Assembly (NCBI GenBank): GCA_034660495.1
Contig: JAYEJJ010000215.1
Coordinates: forward strand, 1-12,154
Length of the DNA: 12,154 bases
Direction: 5' to 3'
Origin: DATFJZ01 sp034660495
Lineage (GTDB): Bacteria > Desulfobacterota > Desulfobacteria > Desulfobacterales > Desulfobacteraceae
Shown: positions 1-6,623 of the stretch, piece by piece
Position numbering within the stretch: the first letter of the stretch is position 1
Layout of the letters: each line of letters begins with the position of its first letter
Program-made: the position numbers and the translations under genes
The notes under the pieces: model-generated
Databases searched by the model: none
What the model saw: the letters and a program-made list of their open reading frames with translations, nothing else
Told to the model about the DNA's origin: nothing

Positions 1-240
1 AAAGTTCTCCATCATAAAGTCAACTTGTCGTTTAAGATCATCTTTCTGTTTGTAAGATGAGACTCGACAATAGCAAATTGTTTTTTCTTCTATATTTTCT
101 CTTATTACTATTCTGCGATGTCCACCTGGGTTTCTTTCTGTTTCTATTTTTTCAGAGTTACTCCAATCTCGTACTGTTTGAGGAGTAACTCCAACTTTTT
201 CGGCATATTTATTTACTGTGTATAGTTTTTTATTTTTCAT
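1..240 (-). CDS. tnpA: IS607-family serine transposase/resolvase TnpA, N-terminal part (cut by window edge)
   Basis: The reverse complement reads as 80 uninterrupted codons from an ATG at 240-238 to the window edge; the rest of the gene lies outside. Residues about 6-44 form a MerR-like helix-turn-helix (YTVNKYAEKVGVTPQTVRDW, then GGHRRI). Residues 56-75 are the start of a serine-recombinase catalytic domain, CYCRVSSYKQKDDLKRQVD, where R59 and S61 correspond to the arginine and nucleophilic serine of the resolvase YARVS motif. An N-terminal MerR-type domain fused to a small resolvase domain is the IS607 TnpA architecture. In that family TnpA cuts and joins DNA through a phosphoserine intermediate and usually precedes a tnpB gene, which would lie off the window. 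The gene is visibly more AT-rich than its neighbours, and I see no good ribosome binding site. Whether it is intact cannot be seen. Confidence 0.88.
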   Translation of the reverse strand, partial: MKNKKLYTVNKYAEKVGVTPQTVRDWSNSEKIETERNPGGHRRIVIRENIEEKTICYCRVSSYKQKDDLKRQVDFMMENF

Positions 241-261
241 AAACTATTTACAATAAAAAAA
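1..261 (-). mobile_element. Probable IS607-type insertion element, one end only
   Basis: The presence of an IS607-type tnpA implies an insertion sequence that continues beyond position 1. Its inner boundary must lie near 241-261, or inside the 3' end of the neighbouring lytic transglycosylase gene, because only 21 bp separate the two reading frames. IS607 elements have no terminal inverted repeats and make no fixed target duplication, so the exact end cannot be called from one copy. The boundary given here is simply the last base before the neighbouring stop codon. An isolated domesticated recombinase gene is an alternative. Confidence 0.5.
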
Positions 262-1296
262 TCAACTGTTGTCAACCTTTAAACGGTCGGATATTTTTAA
301 AAGGGTGTCCACGTAATAGTTGCTGTGGTTGTATTTGTAAAGTATTTTATGTGCTTTCTGCCTTGTAACTGAAGGTTCCCATCCAAAATTTTTCAGATAA
401 TTGGCAATGCTGTGAATGGCATCGGCATGATCAAAAAGATTGATTCGTCCGTCATCGTTTCCGTCCCTTGCCAGGGAAAGTGCGTTGCTGGGCATGAACT
501 GGGCAATCCCCATGGCACCGGCATAGGAGCCGGTGATGTCAACAGGATCTGCGTCTTCCCTTTCAGCATATTTTAAAAGTGCCTTGAGCTCTTTATAGGC
601 CCATTCTGACTTGATGTCGGCTTTTTTATCAAATTTTTTACGGGTTAATTTTCTCGAATCTGAAATGGCATTCCATAAAAATTCCCTTTCCTTTTCTCCG
701 GAAAGGGCCGCCATGGTGGACAGGGTGTTGATTACAGCCCTGTTGCCAAGGTAATTGCCAAGACGGGTTTCAACCAGAATTATGGCGGTGATTATGGTTT
801 TGTCCACGCCATATTTTTCCTCGGCTTTTTCCAGATCCTGTTTGTACTTTTCCATGTATTCTCTGGCGTTTTTAATGGATTTTCTGGATATGAACTGATC
901 ATAGTCCAGACTTGATTCCGAATGAATGAAAAAAAGGGAAACGCCGCTGGGTTCAAATTTTACTTTGGGATCTGTAAAAACTTTTTTCAGGTGTTCACTG
1001 GAAAACCCGTCCTCTTTAAGACGGTCTACGAGTTTTCTGAATTCCCATTTTTCCTTGATTTCATCTTTTACTGCCTCATCACCAAGCAGCTCTTTTAAGA
1101 AATTGCCCTCAGACAGCTGTTTTACAACCTTGTTTTCAGACAAACCAGGGTCAGAAGGAGCAGATTTTAAAGAAGCTGGGGGTTCAGTGCTGGATTCTGG
1201 AACGGCTGACAGGGGAACAGCCAGTAAAAAGATAAAAGCCATAAAAGATATTTTAGGGAAAAATTGAGGATTAAGGGTCATGGGAGCTGTTTCCAT
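262..1296 (-). CDS. mltB: Periplasmic lytic murein transglycosylase, MltB/SLT_2 (GH103) family
   Basis: Predicted 344-residue enzyme that cleaves the MurNAc-GlcNAc bond of peptidoglycan, leaving 1,6-anhydro-MurNAc ends. A signal peptide occupies residues about 1-31 (basic K15, hydrophobic core FMAFIFLLAVPL, cleavage near LSA). I see no lipobox cysteine, so it should be soluble periplasmic rather than a lipoprotein like E. coli MltB. The catalytic glutamate is E176 in ILVETRLGNYLG. The substrate-groove motif GSYAGAMGIAQFMPS spans 257-270, followed by DGRINLFDHADAIHSIANYL. There is no C-terminal peptidoglycan-binding domain. The reading frame stays open upstream to 1398, but I chose the ATG at 1296 because AAGGAG lies 12 bases upstream and it gives a normal signal peptide; an ATG at 1281 is a second option. 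The C-terminus (YYVDTLLKISDRLKVDNS) looks complete despite the adjacent transposase. Confidence 0.88.
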   Translation of the reverse strand: METAPMTLNPQFFPKISFMAFIFLLAVPLSAVPESSTEPPASLKSAPSDPGLSENKVVKQLSEGNFLKELLGDEAVKDEIKEKWEFRKLVDRLKEDGFSSEHLKKVFTDPKVKFEPSGVSLFFIHSESSLDYDQFISRKSIKNAREYMEKYKQDLEKAEEKYGVDKTIITAIILVETRLGNYLGNRAVINTLSTMAALSGEKEREFLWNAISDSRKLTRKKFDKKADIKSEWAYKELKALLKYAEREDADPVDITGSYAGAMGIAQFMPSNALSLARDGNDDGRINLFDHADAIHSIANYLKNFGWEPSVTRQKAHKILYKYNHSNYYVDTLLKISDRLKVDNS

Positions 1297-1326
1297 AAGG
1301 CAAGATTTCTCCTTGTTTTTATAGAG

Positions 1327-1356
1327 GTTATACTCGATGCTCAGGTTTAATGTCAG
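1327..1356 (-). promoter_or_regulatory. Candidate sigma-70 promoter for mltB
   Basis: On the minus strand CTGACA (1356-1351) is followed after 18 bases by TATAAC (1332-1327). Transcription would start near 1320, about 24 bases before the chosen ATG and just upstream of the AAGGAG. It is a reasonable match in the right place, but single promoters in AT-rich DNA are easily found by chance. Confidence 0.45.
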
Positions 1357-1510
1357 AGTTCTGAATACGGTTTCAGAAAATGTCAATGTTAAAACCAAGC
1401 CCTAAAAACAGAATCATCGAATGATGACTTTATATCTTATTTTACTTAAGATTGCATTAAAAATGTTAAGTTTTAACCTGGCATAGCCTGGGTAAAGTAA
1501 AAACCGGATC

Positions 1511-1539
1511 TTGATACCGCCCTGTCAACGTGCTATAAT
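1511..1539 (+). promoter_or_regulatory. Sigma-70 promoter for radA
   Basis: TTGATA (1511-1516), a 17-base spacer and a perfect TATAAT (1534-1539) form a near-consensus promoter. The start of transcription would be near 1546, giving an untranslated leader of about 77 bases before the GTG at 1623. This rules out the upstream TTG at 1539 as a start codon. Confidence 0.75.
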
Positions 1540-1609
1540 TGACTTTTATTTCTAAAAAAGTGCTGCTTCAAAGGAATCAGCTGGATCGGGTCATAAAACC
1601 TGGAATTTC

Positions 1610-1614
1610 AAGGA
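1610..1614 (+). promoter_or_regulatory. Ribosome binding site that fixes the radA start
   Basis: AAGGA lies 8 bases before the GTG at 1623. This supports GTG initiation, and the protein then begins MKEKTVFRCQSC, as RadA proteins normally do. Confidence 0.7.
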
Positions 1615-1622
1615 TAAAAAGG

Positions 1623-2981
1623 GTGAAGGAAAAAACAGTTTTTCGATGTCAGTCATGTAATTACAAGGCATATCAATGGATGGGAAAATGCCCTGAATGC
1701 GGTGAATGGGACACCTTTACCACAGAAAAAAATCAGTCCGGCCCAGGGGGGGGTGTAAAGTCCAGAACCTGCAGAATAGTTCCTGTACCCATTGAATCCA
1801 TTGAATTCAAGGATGATCCCAGAATCTATACCGGTATCACGGAGTTTGACCGGGTTCTCGGCGGCGGTATTGTCAATGGAACCCTTGTTCTTATCGGCGG
1901 TGATCCAGGCATAGGAAAATCAACATTGATGCTCCAGGTGTTATCAAAGCTTTCTGAAAAAGGCAGAAAAACCCTTTATATTTCTGGAGAGGAATCCATA
2001 AACCAGATAAAAATGAGAAGCACCCGGCTTGATGCCCAGGGGGGTGGATTACTGGTTGCTTCTGAAACAGATCTTGACTCCATTCTGGCCATGAGCCACG
2101 AGGAACGGCCGGCAGCCATGGTGGTGGACTCCATTCAAACGGTTTACAGCCCTGACATTGCATCCACTCCGGGCAGTGTGACCCAGATACGGGAAGCTGC
2201 CGTCAAATTTATGAATATGGCAAAACAAACGGGGATCCCGCTTTTTCTTGTGGGGCATGTAACCAAGGTGGGCGCCATTGCAGGACCGAGAATCATGGAG
2301 CACATGGTGGATACCGTGCTTTATTTTGAAGGGGACAGGAATCATGTGTTCCGAATTTTGAGAGCGGCCAAAAACCGGTATGGATCAACCAATGAAATCG
2401 GCGTGTTTGAGATGAAGGAAAAAGGACTTGAAGAAGTCTTAAATCCTTCAGCTGTTTTTCTTGCGGAAAGATCAATCAATGCACCCGGCGGGGTTGTCTC
2501 TGCCAGTATGGAGGGAACCCGGCCTATTCTTATAGAAATCCAGGCCCTGGTGACCATGTCCGGCCACGGAGGCACCCCGAGAAGAACTGTGATCGGTCTG
2601 GATCAGAACCGGATGGCCCTGATTGTCGCAGTCATGGAAAAACGGCTGGGTATCAATCTTTCCGGTTTTGATATATTCATGAACGTGGCCGGCGGGGTCA
2701 AGGTGATAGAGCCTGCTACAGATCTTGGAATTGCCGTTGCCCTGGTATCCAGCTTTCTTGACAGGCCCGTTCCCGAAGGTGTTGCCGTACTCGGGGAAAT
2801 CGGGCTTACCGGGGAAATCAGGGCTGTCAGCCATGTGGCCCACCGCGTAAAAGAAGTTGAAAAAATGGGTTTTTTAACGGCAATTGTGCCGGAAAACAGC
2901 TTTAAACAGCTCTCTTCTGTGAAGGGGATTACCTGCAGGGGAATCACAACCTTAAAAGATGTCATGCCCATTCTTTTTTAG
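1623..2981 (+). CDS. radA: DNA repair and recombination protein RadA (Sms)
   Basis: A 452-residue protein of the usual RadA length. RadA is a RecA-like, DnaB-like motor that drives branch migration of recombination intermediates. Domains in order: a four-cysteine zinc finger (C9, C12, C23, C26); a RecA-type ATPase with Walker A GGDPGIGKST at 92-101 and a Walker B-type strand AAMVVDS at 164-170; the RadA-specific motif KNRYG at 250-254, where most members have KNRFG; and a C-terminal Lon-protease-like domain (about 285-452, including GGVKVIEPATDLGIAVAL). Initiation is at a GTG supported by AAGGA eight bases upstream and a strong promoter. A run of eight G at 1746-1753 falls in the linker after the zinc finger (SGPGGGVKS) and is in frame. 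rlmE follows 107 bp downstream without an obvious terminator, so cotranscription is possible. Confidence 0.96.
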   Translation: MKEKTVFRCQSCNYKAYQWMGKCPECGEWDTFTTEKNQSGPGGGVKSRTCRIVPVPIESIEFKDDPRIYTGITEFDRVLGGGIVNGTLVLIGGDPGIGKSTLMLQVLSKLSEKGRKTLYISGEESINQIKMRSTRLDAQGGGLLVASETDLDSILAMSHEERPAAMVVDSIQTVYSPDIASTPGSVTQIREAAVKFMNMAKQTGIPLFLVGHVTKVGAIAGPRIMEHMVDTVLYFEGDRNHVFRILRAAKNRYGSTNEIGVFEMKEKGLEEVLNPSAVFLAERSINAPGGVVSASMEGTRPILIEIQALVTMSGHGGTPRRTVIGLDQNRMALIVAVMEKRLGINLSGFDIFMNVAGGVKVIEPATDLGIAVALVSSFLDRPVPEGVAVLGEIGLTGEIRAVSHVAHRVKEVEKMGFLTAIVPENSFKQLSSVKGITCRGITTLKDVMPILF

Positions 2982-3088
2982 CCGTACCTGGGGGGACAGG
3001 GCCGAGTCAGTGGCCGTCAGGACACGCCTGCCCGCAGTTCCTGCACTTTAGGCTGAATTTGTTGTGATGCTGTGTATCTGGGGGGTAT

Positions 3089-3691
3089 ATGAAAAAAAAA
3101 AGAAAACAGGGCAGAAAGAATCAATGGACAGATCATCTGACAAGGCAGGCCATTAAAGACAGATATCCTGCTCGGTCTGTGTATAAATTGATGGAAATAC
3201 AGAAAAAATTCAAAATAATGAAAAAAGGGGATCATGTGCTGGACCTGGGGTGCGCCCCCGGGTCATGGCTGATGTATGCGGCTGAATCTGTCGGTGAAAA
3301 CGGCTCAGCTGCAGGTATTGACTTAAAGGACGTGATTGTCGGTCTTCCGCAGAATGCAGCTGCCTTTGTCGGAGATATTTTTAAAATGGGTGACCATGCA
3401 TGGGTTCGAAAACACTACAATCTTGTCCTCAGTGACATGGCGCCCGCCACCACCGGAAGAAAGGAAGCCGATGCGGCCCGTTCCTTTGAATTGAGCCTGA
3501 CGGCCCTGGAGAAAGCCAACAGCCTGCTTGTCCCTGACGGAAATTTTGTATGTAAAATTTTTCAGGGAAGTGATTTTAAAATATTTGAAGAAAAGGTAAA
3601 GACAAATTTTATGCAGCACAAAATATTTAAACCGGAGAGTTGCAGAAAATCAAGCAAAGAGATATATATCATTGGAACAGGAAAAAAATAA
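3089..3691 (+). CDS. rlmE: 23S rRNA (uridine-2'-O-)methyltransferase RlmE (FtsJ/RrmJ)
   Basis: A 200-residue SAM-dependent enzyme that 2'-O-methylates the universally conserved uridine in the A-loop of 23S rRNA (U2552 in E. coli numbering) during late assembly of the large subunit. The SAM-binding motif is LDLGCAPGSW at 51-60. The K-D-K-E catalytic tetrad of this family is seen as K33 (SVYKL), D116 (LSDMAP), K156 (CKIFQG) and E191 (KEIYIIG). The N-terminus is highly basic (MKKKRKQGRKNQW), typical of RNA binding. The start context is odd: six G end only 3 bases before the ATG, and ten A follow it. The stop codon overlaps the ribosome binding site of yebC, so the two genes are very probably one operon. 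Confidence 0.95.
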   Translation: MKKKRKQGRKNQWTDHLTRQAIKDRYPARSVYKLMEIQKKFKIMKKGDHVLDLGCAPGSWLMYAAESVGENGSAAGIDLKDVIVGLPQNAAAFVGDIFKMGDHAWVRKHYNLVLSDMAPATTGRKEADAARSFELSLTALEKANSLLVPDGNFVCKIFQGSDFKIFEEKVKTNFMQHKIFKPESCRKSSKEIYIIGTGKK

Positions 3692-3704
3692 GGAGGAAAT
3701 CTAT

Positions 3705-4448
3705 ATGTCAGGACATAATAAATGGTCATCCATCAAGCACAAAAAGGGTGCTGCAGATGCAAAAAGGGGTAAGATCTTTACCAAACTGATCAAGGAGATT
3801 ACCATTGCCGCCCGCATGGGCGGCGGCGACCCGGATTCAAATCCGCGGTTGAGAACGGCCATTGCCGCGGCAAAGGCCCAGAATATGCCCAAGGATAACC
3901 TTGAAAGGGGAATTAAAAAAGGAACCGGAGAGCTGGAGGGCGTGGATTACGAAGAGATGACCTATGAGGGTTACGGCCCGGGCGGGGTTGCTGTCCTGGT
4001 GGAATGTCTTACAGATAATAAAAACAGAACCGTTGCCGATGTAAGATATATTTTCAGCAAGGCCGGCGGCAACATTGGTACAGACGGATGTGTGTCCTGG
4101 ATGTTTGATAAAAAAGGACTGATCTCTGTGTCCTGGGAAGAAACAGACGAGGACACCCTCATGGAAATCGCCCTGGAATCGGGTGCCGAAGATGTCAAGG
4201 ACGAAGGAGACTGTTTTGAGGTGATCACAGACCCTGAAGATTTTGAAGCGGTCAGGGATGCCGTTGAAAAGGCCTCAATAAAGTATGACCTGGCCGAAGT
4301 CACCATGATTCCCCAGACCATGACAAAACTTGAGGGCAAAGAAGCAGAACAGATGTGCAGATTCATGGAAACCCTGGATGACTGTGACGATATCCAGAAT
4401 TTTTATTCCAATGCAGATATTCCGGATGAAGTGCTCAACGCCATGTGA
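3705..4448 (+). CDS. yebC: YebC/PmpR family protein (TACO1-like)
   Basis: A 247-residue protein, the standard family length, beginning with the signature MSGHNKWSSIKHKKGAADAKRGKIF and containing NPRLRTAIAAAKAQNMPKDNLERGIKKG and YEGYGPGGVA. Family members have been described as DNA-binding transcriptional regulators (PmpR), and more recently some have been tied to translation of difficult proline-containing stretches, like the mitochondrial activator TACO1. The exact role here is not settled by sequence. The ATG at 3705 is fixed by AGGAGG at 3691-3696, eight bases upstream; an in-frame ATG at 3672 would overlap rlmE and add residues not seen in the family. A strong terminator follows. No ruvC/ruvA/ruvB neighbour, common for this family, is visible. 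Confidence 0.94.
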   Translation: MSGHNKWSSIKHKKGAADAKRGKIFTKLIKEITIAARMGGGDPDSNPRLRTAIAAAKAQNMPKDNLERGIKKGTGELEGVDYEEMTYEGYGPGGVAVLVECLTDNKNRTVADVRYIFSKAGGNIGTDGCVSWMFDKKGLISVSWEETDEDTLMEIALESGAEDVKDEGDCFEVITDPEDFEAVRDAVEKASIKYDLAEVTMIPQTMTKLEGKEAEQMCRFMETLDDCDDIQNFYSNADIPDEVLNAM

Positions 4449-4489
4449 TTTATACTCTGCCTCATCCTTGAATTCAGCCCGTCCTACTT

Positions 4490-4524
4490 AATAAGGGGGG
4501 CAATATTATGACCCCTTATTTTTT
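4490..4524. terminator. Bidirectional intrinsic terminator between yebC and nadA
   Basis: A perfect 9-bp stem, AATAAGGGG (4490-4498) and CCCCTTATT (4512-4520), encloses a 13-base loop. The plus strand continues with T4, and the minus strand has T residues after the stem (TTATT then AAG). The nadA stop codon lies within the final T-run at 4523-4525. The position between two converging genes fits termination of both. Confidence 0.85.
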
Positions 4525-5428
4525 AGCGCTTAAGTGCAATCATGCGCTGCACCGCCTTTAATGCATCCTTTCTTACACTTTCAGGCACCTTTATCTCACC
4601 GGTGCCGTTTTCAAGACTGGTGACAATATCTGCCAGTCCTATTTTTTTCATGTCCCGGCAGTACATTTTTTCTGATGCCGGATAAAACCTCTTATCAGGA
4701 TTCTGTTGTGACAAAGGATAAATAAGGCCTACCTCTGTACCAACGATAAACTCCTTTTTATCTGATGCGTTTGCAAACCGCAGCATGCCTGATGTACTTT
4801 CCACGGCATCTGCCATTTCAAGAACCACTGGCGGGCATTCCGGATGGGCCATGAATACAGCGTCAGGATATTTTTTTCTGACCTTTTCAACATCCGCCTT
4901 GGTCAGCGTATCGTGATAGGGACAGAAGCCCTCCCAGAGATGGATGGTTTTACTGCTGTTCGCCGCTGCATACCGGGCAAGATTTCTGTCCGGGATCATG
5001 AGCAGTTCACTGCTCTCCAGGCTGTTCACAACATCCACTGCATTGGCAGAGGTGCAGCAGATATCAGACAGGGCCTTGACCGCTGCAGTTGAATTGACAT
5101 AGGTGACCACGGGAATATTGCCAAGTTCAGCTTTTTTTGCCTTCAGGGCCTGCGGGGTTACCATATCGGCCATGGGACAGCCGGCATCTGCTGCCGGGAG
5201 AAGCACCTGTTTGTCAGGGGAAAGAATGGATGCGGTTTCAGCCATGAACTGAACCCCGCAGAATACAATAATATCTGCATCTGTATCCGCTGCCTTTATG
5301 CTCAGTTCCAGGGAATCTCCACAAAGATCGGCCAGATCCTGTATTTCAGGGGGTTGATAATTATGAGCCAGAATAACAGCGTTTTTTTCTTTTACCAGTC
5401 GTTTGATTTTTTCTATCATGTTGTCCAT
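4523..5428 (-). CDS. nadA: Quinolinate synthase A
   Basis: A 301-residue enzyme that condenses iminoaspartate with dihydroxyacetone phosphate to quinolinate, the second step of de novo NAD synthesis. It is of the short form. The three cysteines that bind the oxygen-sensitive [4Fe-4S] cluster are C84 (DAGCPMADM), C169 (GFCPYHD) and C257 (MYCRDMKK), each in the family-typical place. The substrate-site segments AHNYQPPEIQDLAD (21-34), GVQFMAE (58-64), YVNSTAAVKA (110-119) and MAHPECPP (193-200) are all present. The start at 5428 has no good ribosome binding site; a second in-frame ATG lies at 5419. The gene begins 46 bp after the lolA-like gene in the same direction, so it may be translated from a shared message. 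nadB and nadC are not in the window. Confidence 0.96.
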   Translation of the reverse strand: MDNMIEKIKRLVKEKNAVILAHNYQPPEIQDLADLCGDSLELSIKAADTDADIIVFCGVQFMAETASILSPDKQVLLPAADAGCPMADMVTPQALKAKKAELGNIPVVTYVNSTAAVKALSDICCTSANAVDVVNSLESSELLMIPDRNLARYAAANSSKTIHLWEGFCPYHDTLTKADVEKVRKKYPDAVFMAHPECPPVVLEMADAVESTSGMLRFANASDKKEFIVGTEVGLIYPLSQQNPDKRFYPASEKMYCRDMKKIGLADIVTSLENGTGEIKVPESVRKDALKAVQRMIALKR

Positions 5429-5474
5429 CCAAATGTACGGGTCATAAAGCAGGCAAAGATGCCTGAGGTATCGT

Positions 5475-6167
5475 TTATTTCAAGGCCTGTGGGTTGGAAT
5501 CGTTCATGTAAAGGGTATCTGTCCCCTCAGGAACAATGAATTCAAATAATGAGGTTTCAAGGGGTCTGAATTTAATATTGCTGAATGTCAGAGTTGTTGT
5601 GTCTCCATAGATATTGGTGGTTACAATGGTTCTGATTTCACTACTTTCCTGATCAATGCAGATCATAATTTCTTCTATTTCAGGTTTTTTTTGTTCAGGC
5701 ACCAGTTTCAGCTCAGCAGTTCTGTTTTTTTTCTTTGTCAGGGAAATATCATAATTTTTCCTGACAATGGAAAAATCAGAAAGAAATGCGCCCCCCGCAC
5801 CTGCTTTGAAAAACGAGCCGGCATTGCCCTTGACCACTTGATTCTCATCCGGCCTGTAAATCCATAACCTGCTGCCGTCTGTTATGATCTGGTTTTTTTC
5901 CGGTTTCTGATATTCCCATCTCATTTTACCGGGATAACTGAAAAAAGCCCGGCCGTAAGCATCTTCTGTCATCTCTATGGCCTTTAAACAGGATATCTGG
6001 TAAAACGAGGCTGAAAAATCCCTGCCTGAATATTTTTTTTCAATCTGATTTAAAATTTTTTCTTTCCCGGACAGGGCGGCATTGTCCGCCCCAAAAGCAG
6101 GTGCAGCACAGATAAAAACCAAAAATGCCAACAGAACTTTTGTCCATAAGGGTTTTATAACGGCCAT
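5475..6167 (-). CDS. lolA: Outer-membrane lipoprotein carrier protein, LolA-like
   Basis: Predicted 230-residue periplasmic protein. LolA ferries lipoproteins from the inner-membrane LolCDE complex to the outer membrane. With the ATG at 6167 there is a clean signal peptide, MAVIKPLWTKVLLAFLVFICAAPAFGA, cleaved near residue 27. The mature part shows the LolA pattern: FSASFYQISCLKAIEMTEDAYG, then FFSYPGKMRWEYQKPEKNQIITDGSRLWIYRPDENQV, then later beta-strands ending in FEFIVPEGTD. The frame stays open to an ATG at 6275 (36 more codons), but that extension looks non-coding and would place the signal peptide far from the N-terminus. An ATG at 6224 is another option. No convincing ribosome binding site decides between them. 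I identified the family from the pattern of aromatic and glycine residues, and LolA-like proteins with other lipid cargo exist. Confidence 0.82.
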   Translation of the reverse strand: MAVIKPLWTKVLLAFLVFICAAPAFGADNAALSGKEKILNQIEKKYSGRDFSASFYQISCLKAIEMTEDAYGRAFFSYPGKMRWEYQKPEKNQIITDGSRLWIYRPDENQVVKGNAGSFFKAGAGGAFLSDFSIVRKNYDISLTKKKNRTAELKLVPEQKKPEIEEIMICIDQESSEIRTIVTTNIYGDTTTLTFSNIKFRPLETSLFEFIVPEGTDTLYMNDSNPQALK

Positions 6168-6261
6168 GCCCTGACAGGCACAGCAAAGCATGAAAGAATC
6201 CAGACACCTAAATGGTTCTTTCATATAAAAAGCAGAAACCTTTAATTCGTTTTTTTCCATA

Positions 6262-6267
6262 ATTATA
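6262..6267 (-). promoter_or_regulatory. Possible -10 box for lolA-nadA
   Basis: The minus strand reads TATAAT here, about 95 bases before the chosen lolA start. No good -35 hexamer lies at the proper distance, so this is weak evidence. If real, transcription would begin near 6255, downstream of the first two in-frame ATG codons, which would favour the 6224 or 6167 start. Confidence 0.3.
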
Positions 6268-6463
6268 GAACTCATTGTATCTGAACAGTCCTTTTTTTAA
6301 TTAACATTCATGATGCACACCATCACAAAGAAAAATGAAATAGAAGAGTGCCGTCCCCAACGGTTACCTGTCAGTAACGAGAACGGCGGAGGACTTTTTC
6401 CTTGCCAGGCTAAAAATCGGCAACCTGCGGCCACTGGTCCTCAATCTATTTGATTTTTTTAAC

Positions 6464-6516
6464 GCCTGTCAGGGAAAAAGTCTGATCTCCTTTGGTTCTC
6501 AATGTTCCTGACAGGC
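6464..6516. repeat. 10-bp perfect inverted repeat with 33-base loop
   Basis: GCCTGTCAGG at 6464-6473 is matched by its exact reverse complement CCTGACAGGC at 6507-6516. The core CCTGWCAGG is itself near-palindromic and also occurs at 6170-6178, with a one-base variant at 6367-6375. No T-run follows on either strand, so it does not look like an ordinary terminator. Confidence 0.7.
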
Positions 6517-6549
6517 AACCGCTGGGGGCTCTTGATCGGTTGTTTCATA

Positions 6550-6559
6550 CCCCCCCCCC
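6550..6559. repeat. Homopolymer C10 tract
   Basis: Ten consecutive C on the plus strand immediately precede an ATG and the 12-bp tandem repeats. Such tracts are prone to slippage. No reading frame of useful size crosses it. Confidence 0.9.
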
Positions 6560-6560
6560 A

Positions 6561-6596
6561 TGAAGTTACAGGTGAAGTTACAGGTGAAGTTACAGG
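6561..6596. repeat. Tandem repeat, three perfect copies of a 12-bp unit
   Basis: The unit TGAAGTTACAGG is repeated three times without a mismatch (6561-6572, 6573-6584, 6585-6596). Together with the preceding C10 tract it forms a low-complexity block downstream of the acyl-CoA synthetase. In one frame it would encode KLQV repeats in a 14-codon reading frame, which I do not call a gene. Confidence 0.95.
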
Positions 6597-6623
6597 TCGG
6601 TTGAATGCGTGACATTGTTCCGG

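Larger units (their letters stand above)
1297..1622. other. Divergent intergenic region between mltB and radA
   Basis: This 326-bp gap separates two divergently read genes and carries a candidate promoter for each. Apart from those I see a small perfect hairpin near 1412-1425 (TCATC, loop GAAT, GATGA). The radA-side reading frame is open upstream to a TTG at 1539, but that codon overlaps the -10 box, so it is not coding. I find no additional gene. Confidence 0.6.

Noticed and set aside
240..290. Possible terminator after mltB (short inverted repeat near GTTGACAAC, then T7 on the minus strand)
   Set aside because: The possible stem is only four base pairs with almost no loop, so I do not call it a terminator.
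1539..1622. Upstream extension of radA to a TTG at 1539
   Set aside because: The TTG overlaps a perfect -10 box, and the 28 extra residues are not RadA-like. The GTG at 1623 has a proper ribosome binding site.
4844..5092. Long open frames opposite nadA, dnaK and the acyl-CoA synthetase
   Set aside because: They are antisense to well-supported genes, carry no recognisable domain and have no initiation signals.
6560..6604. A 14-codon plus-strand frame with KLQV repeats, starting at the ATG after the C10 tract
   Set aside because: It is only the translation of the 12-bp tandem repeat, has no ribosome binding site, and stops at once.
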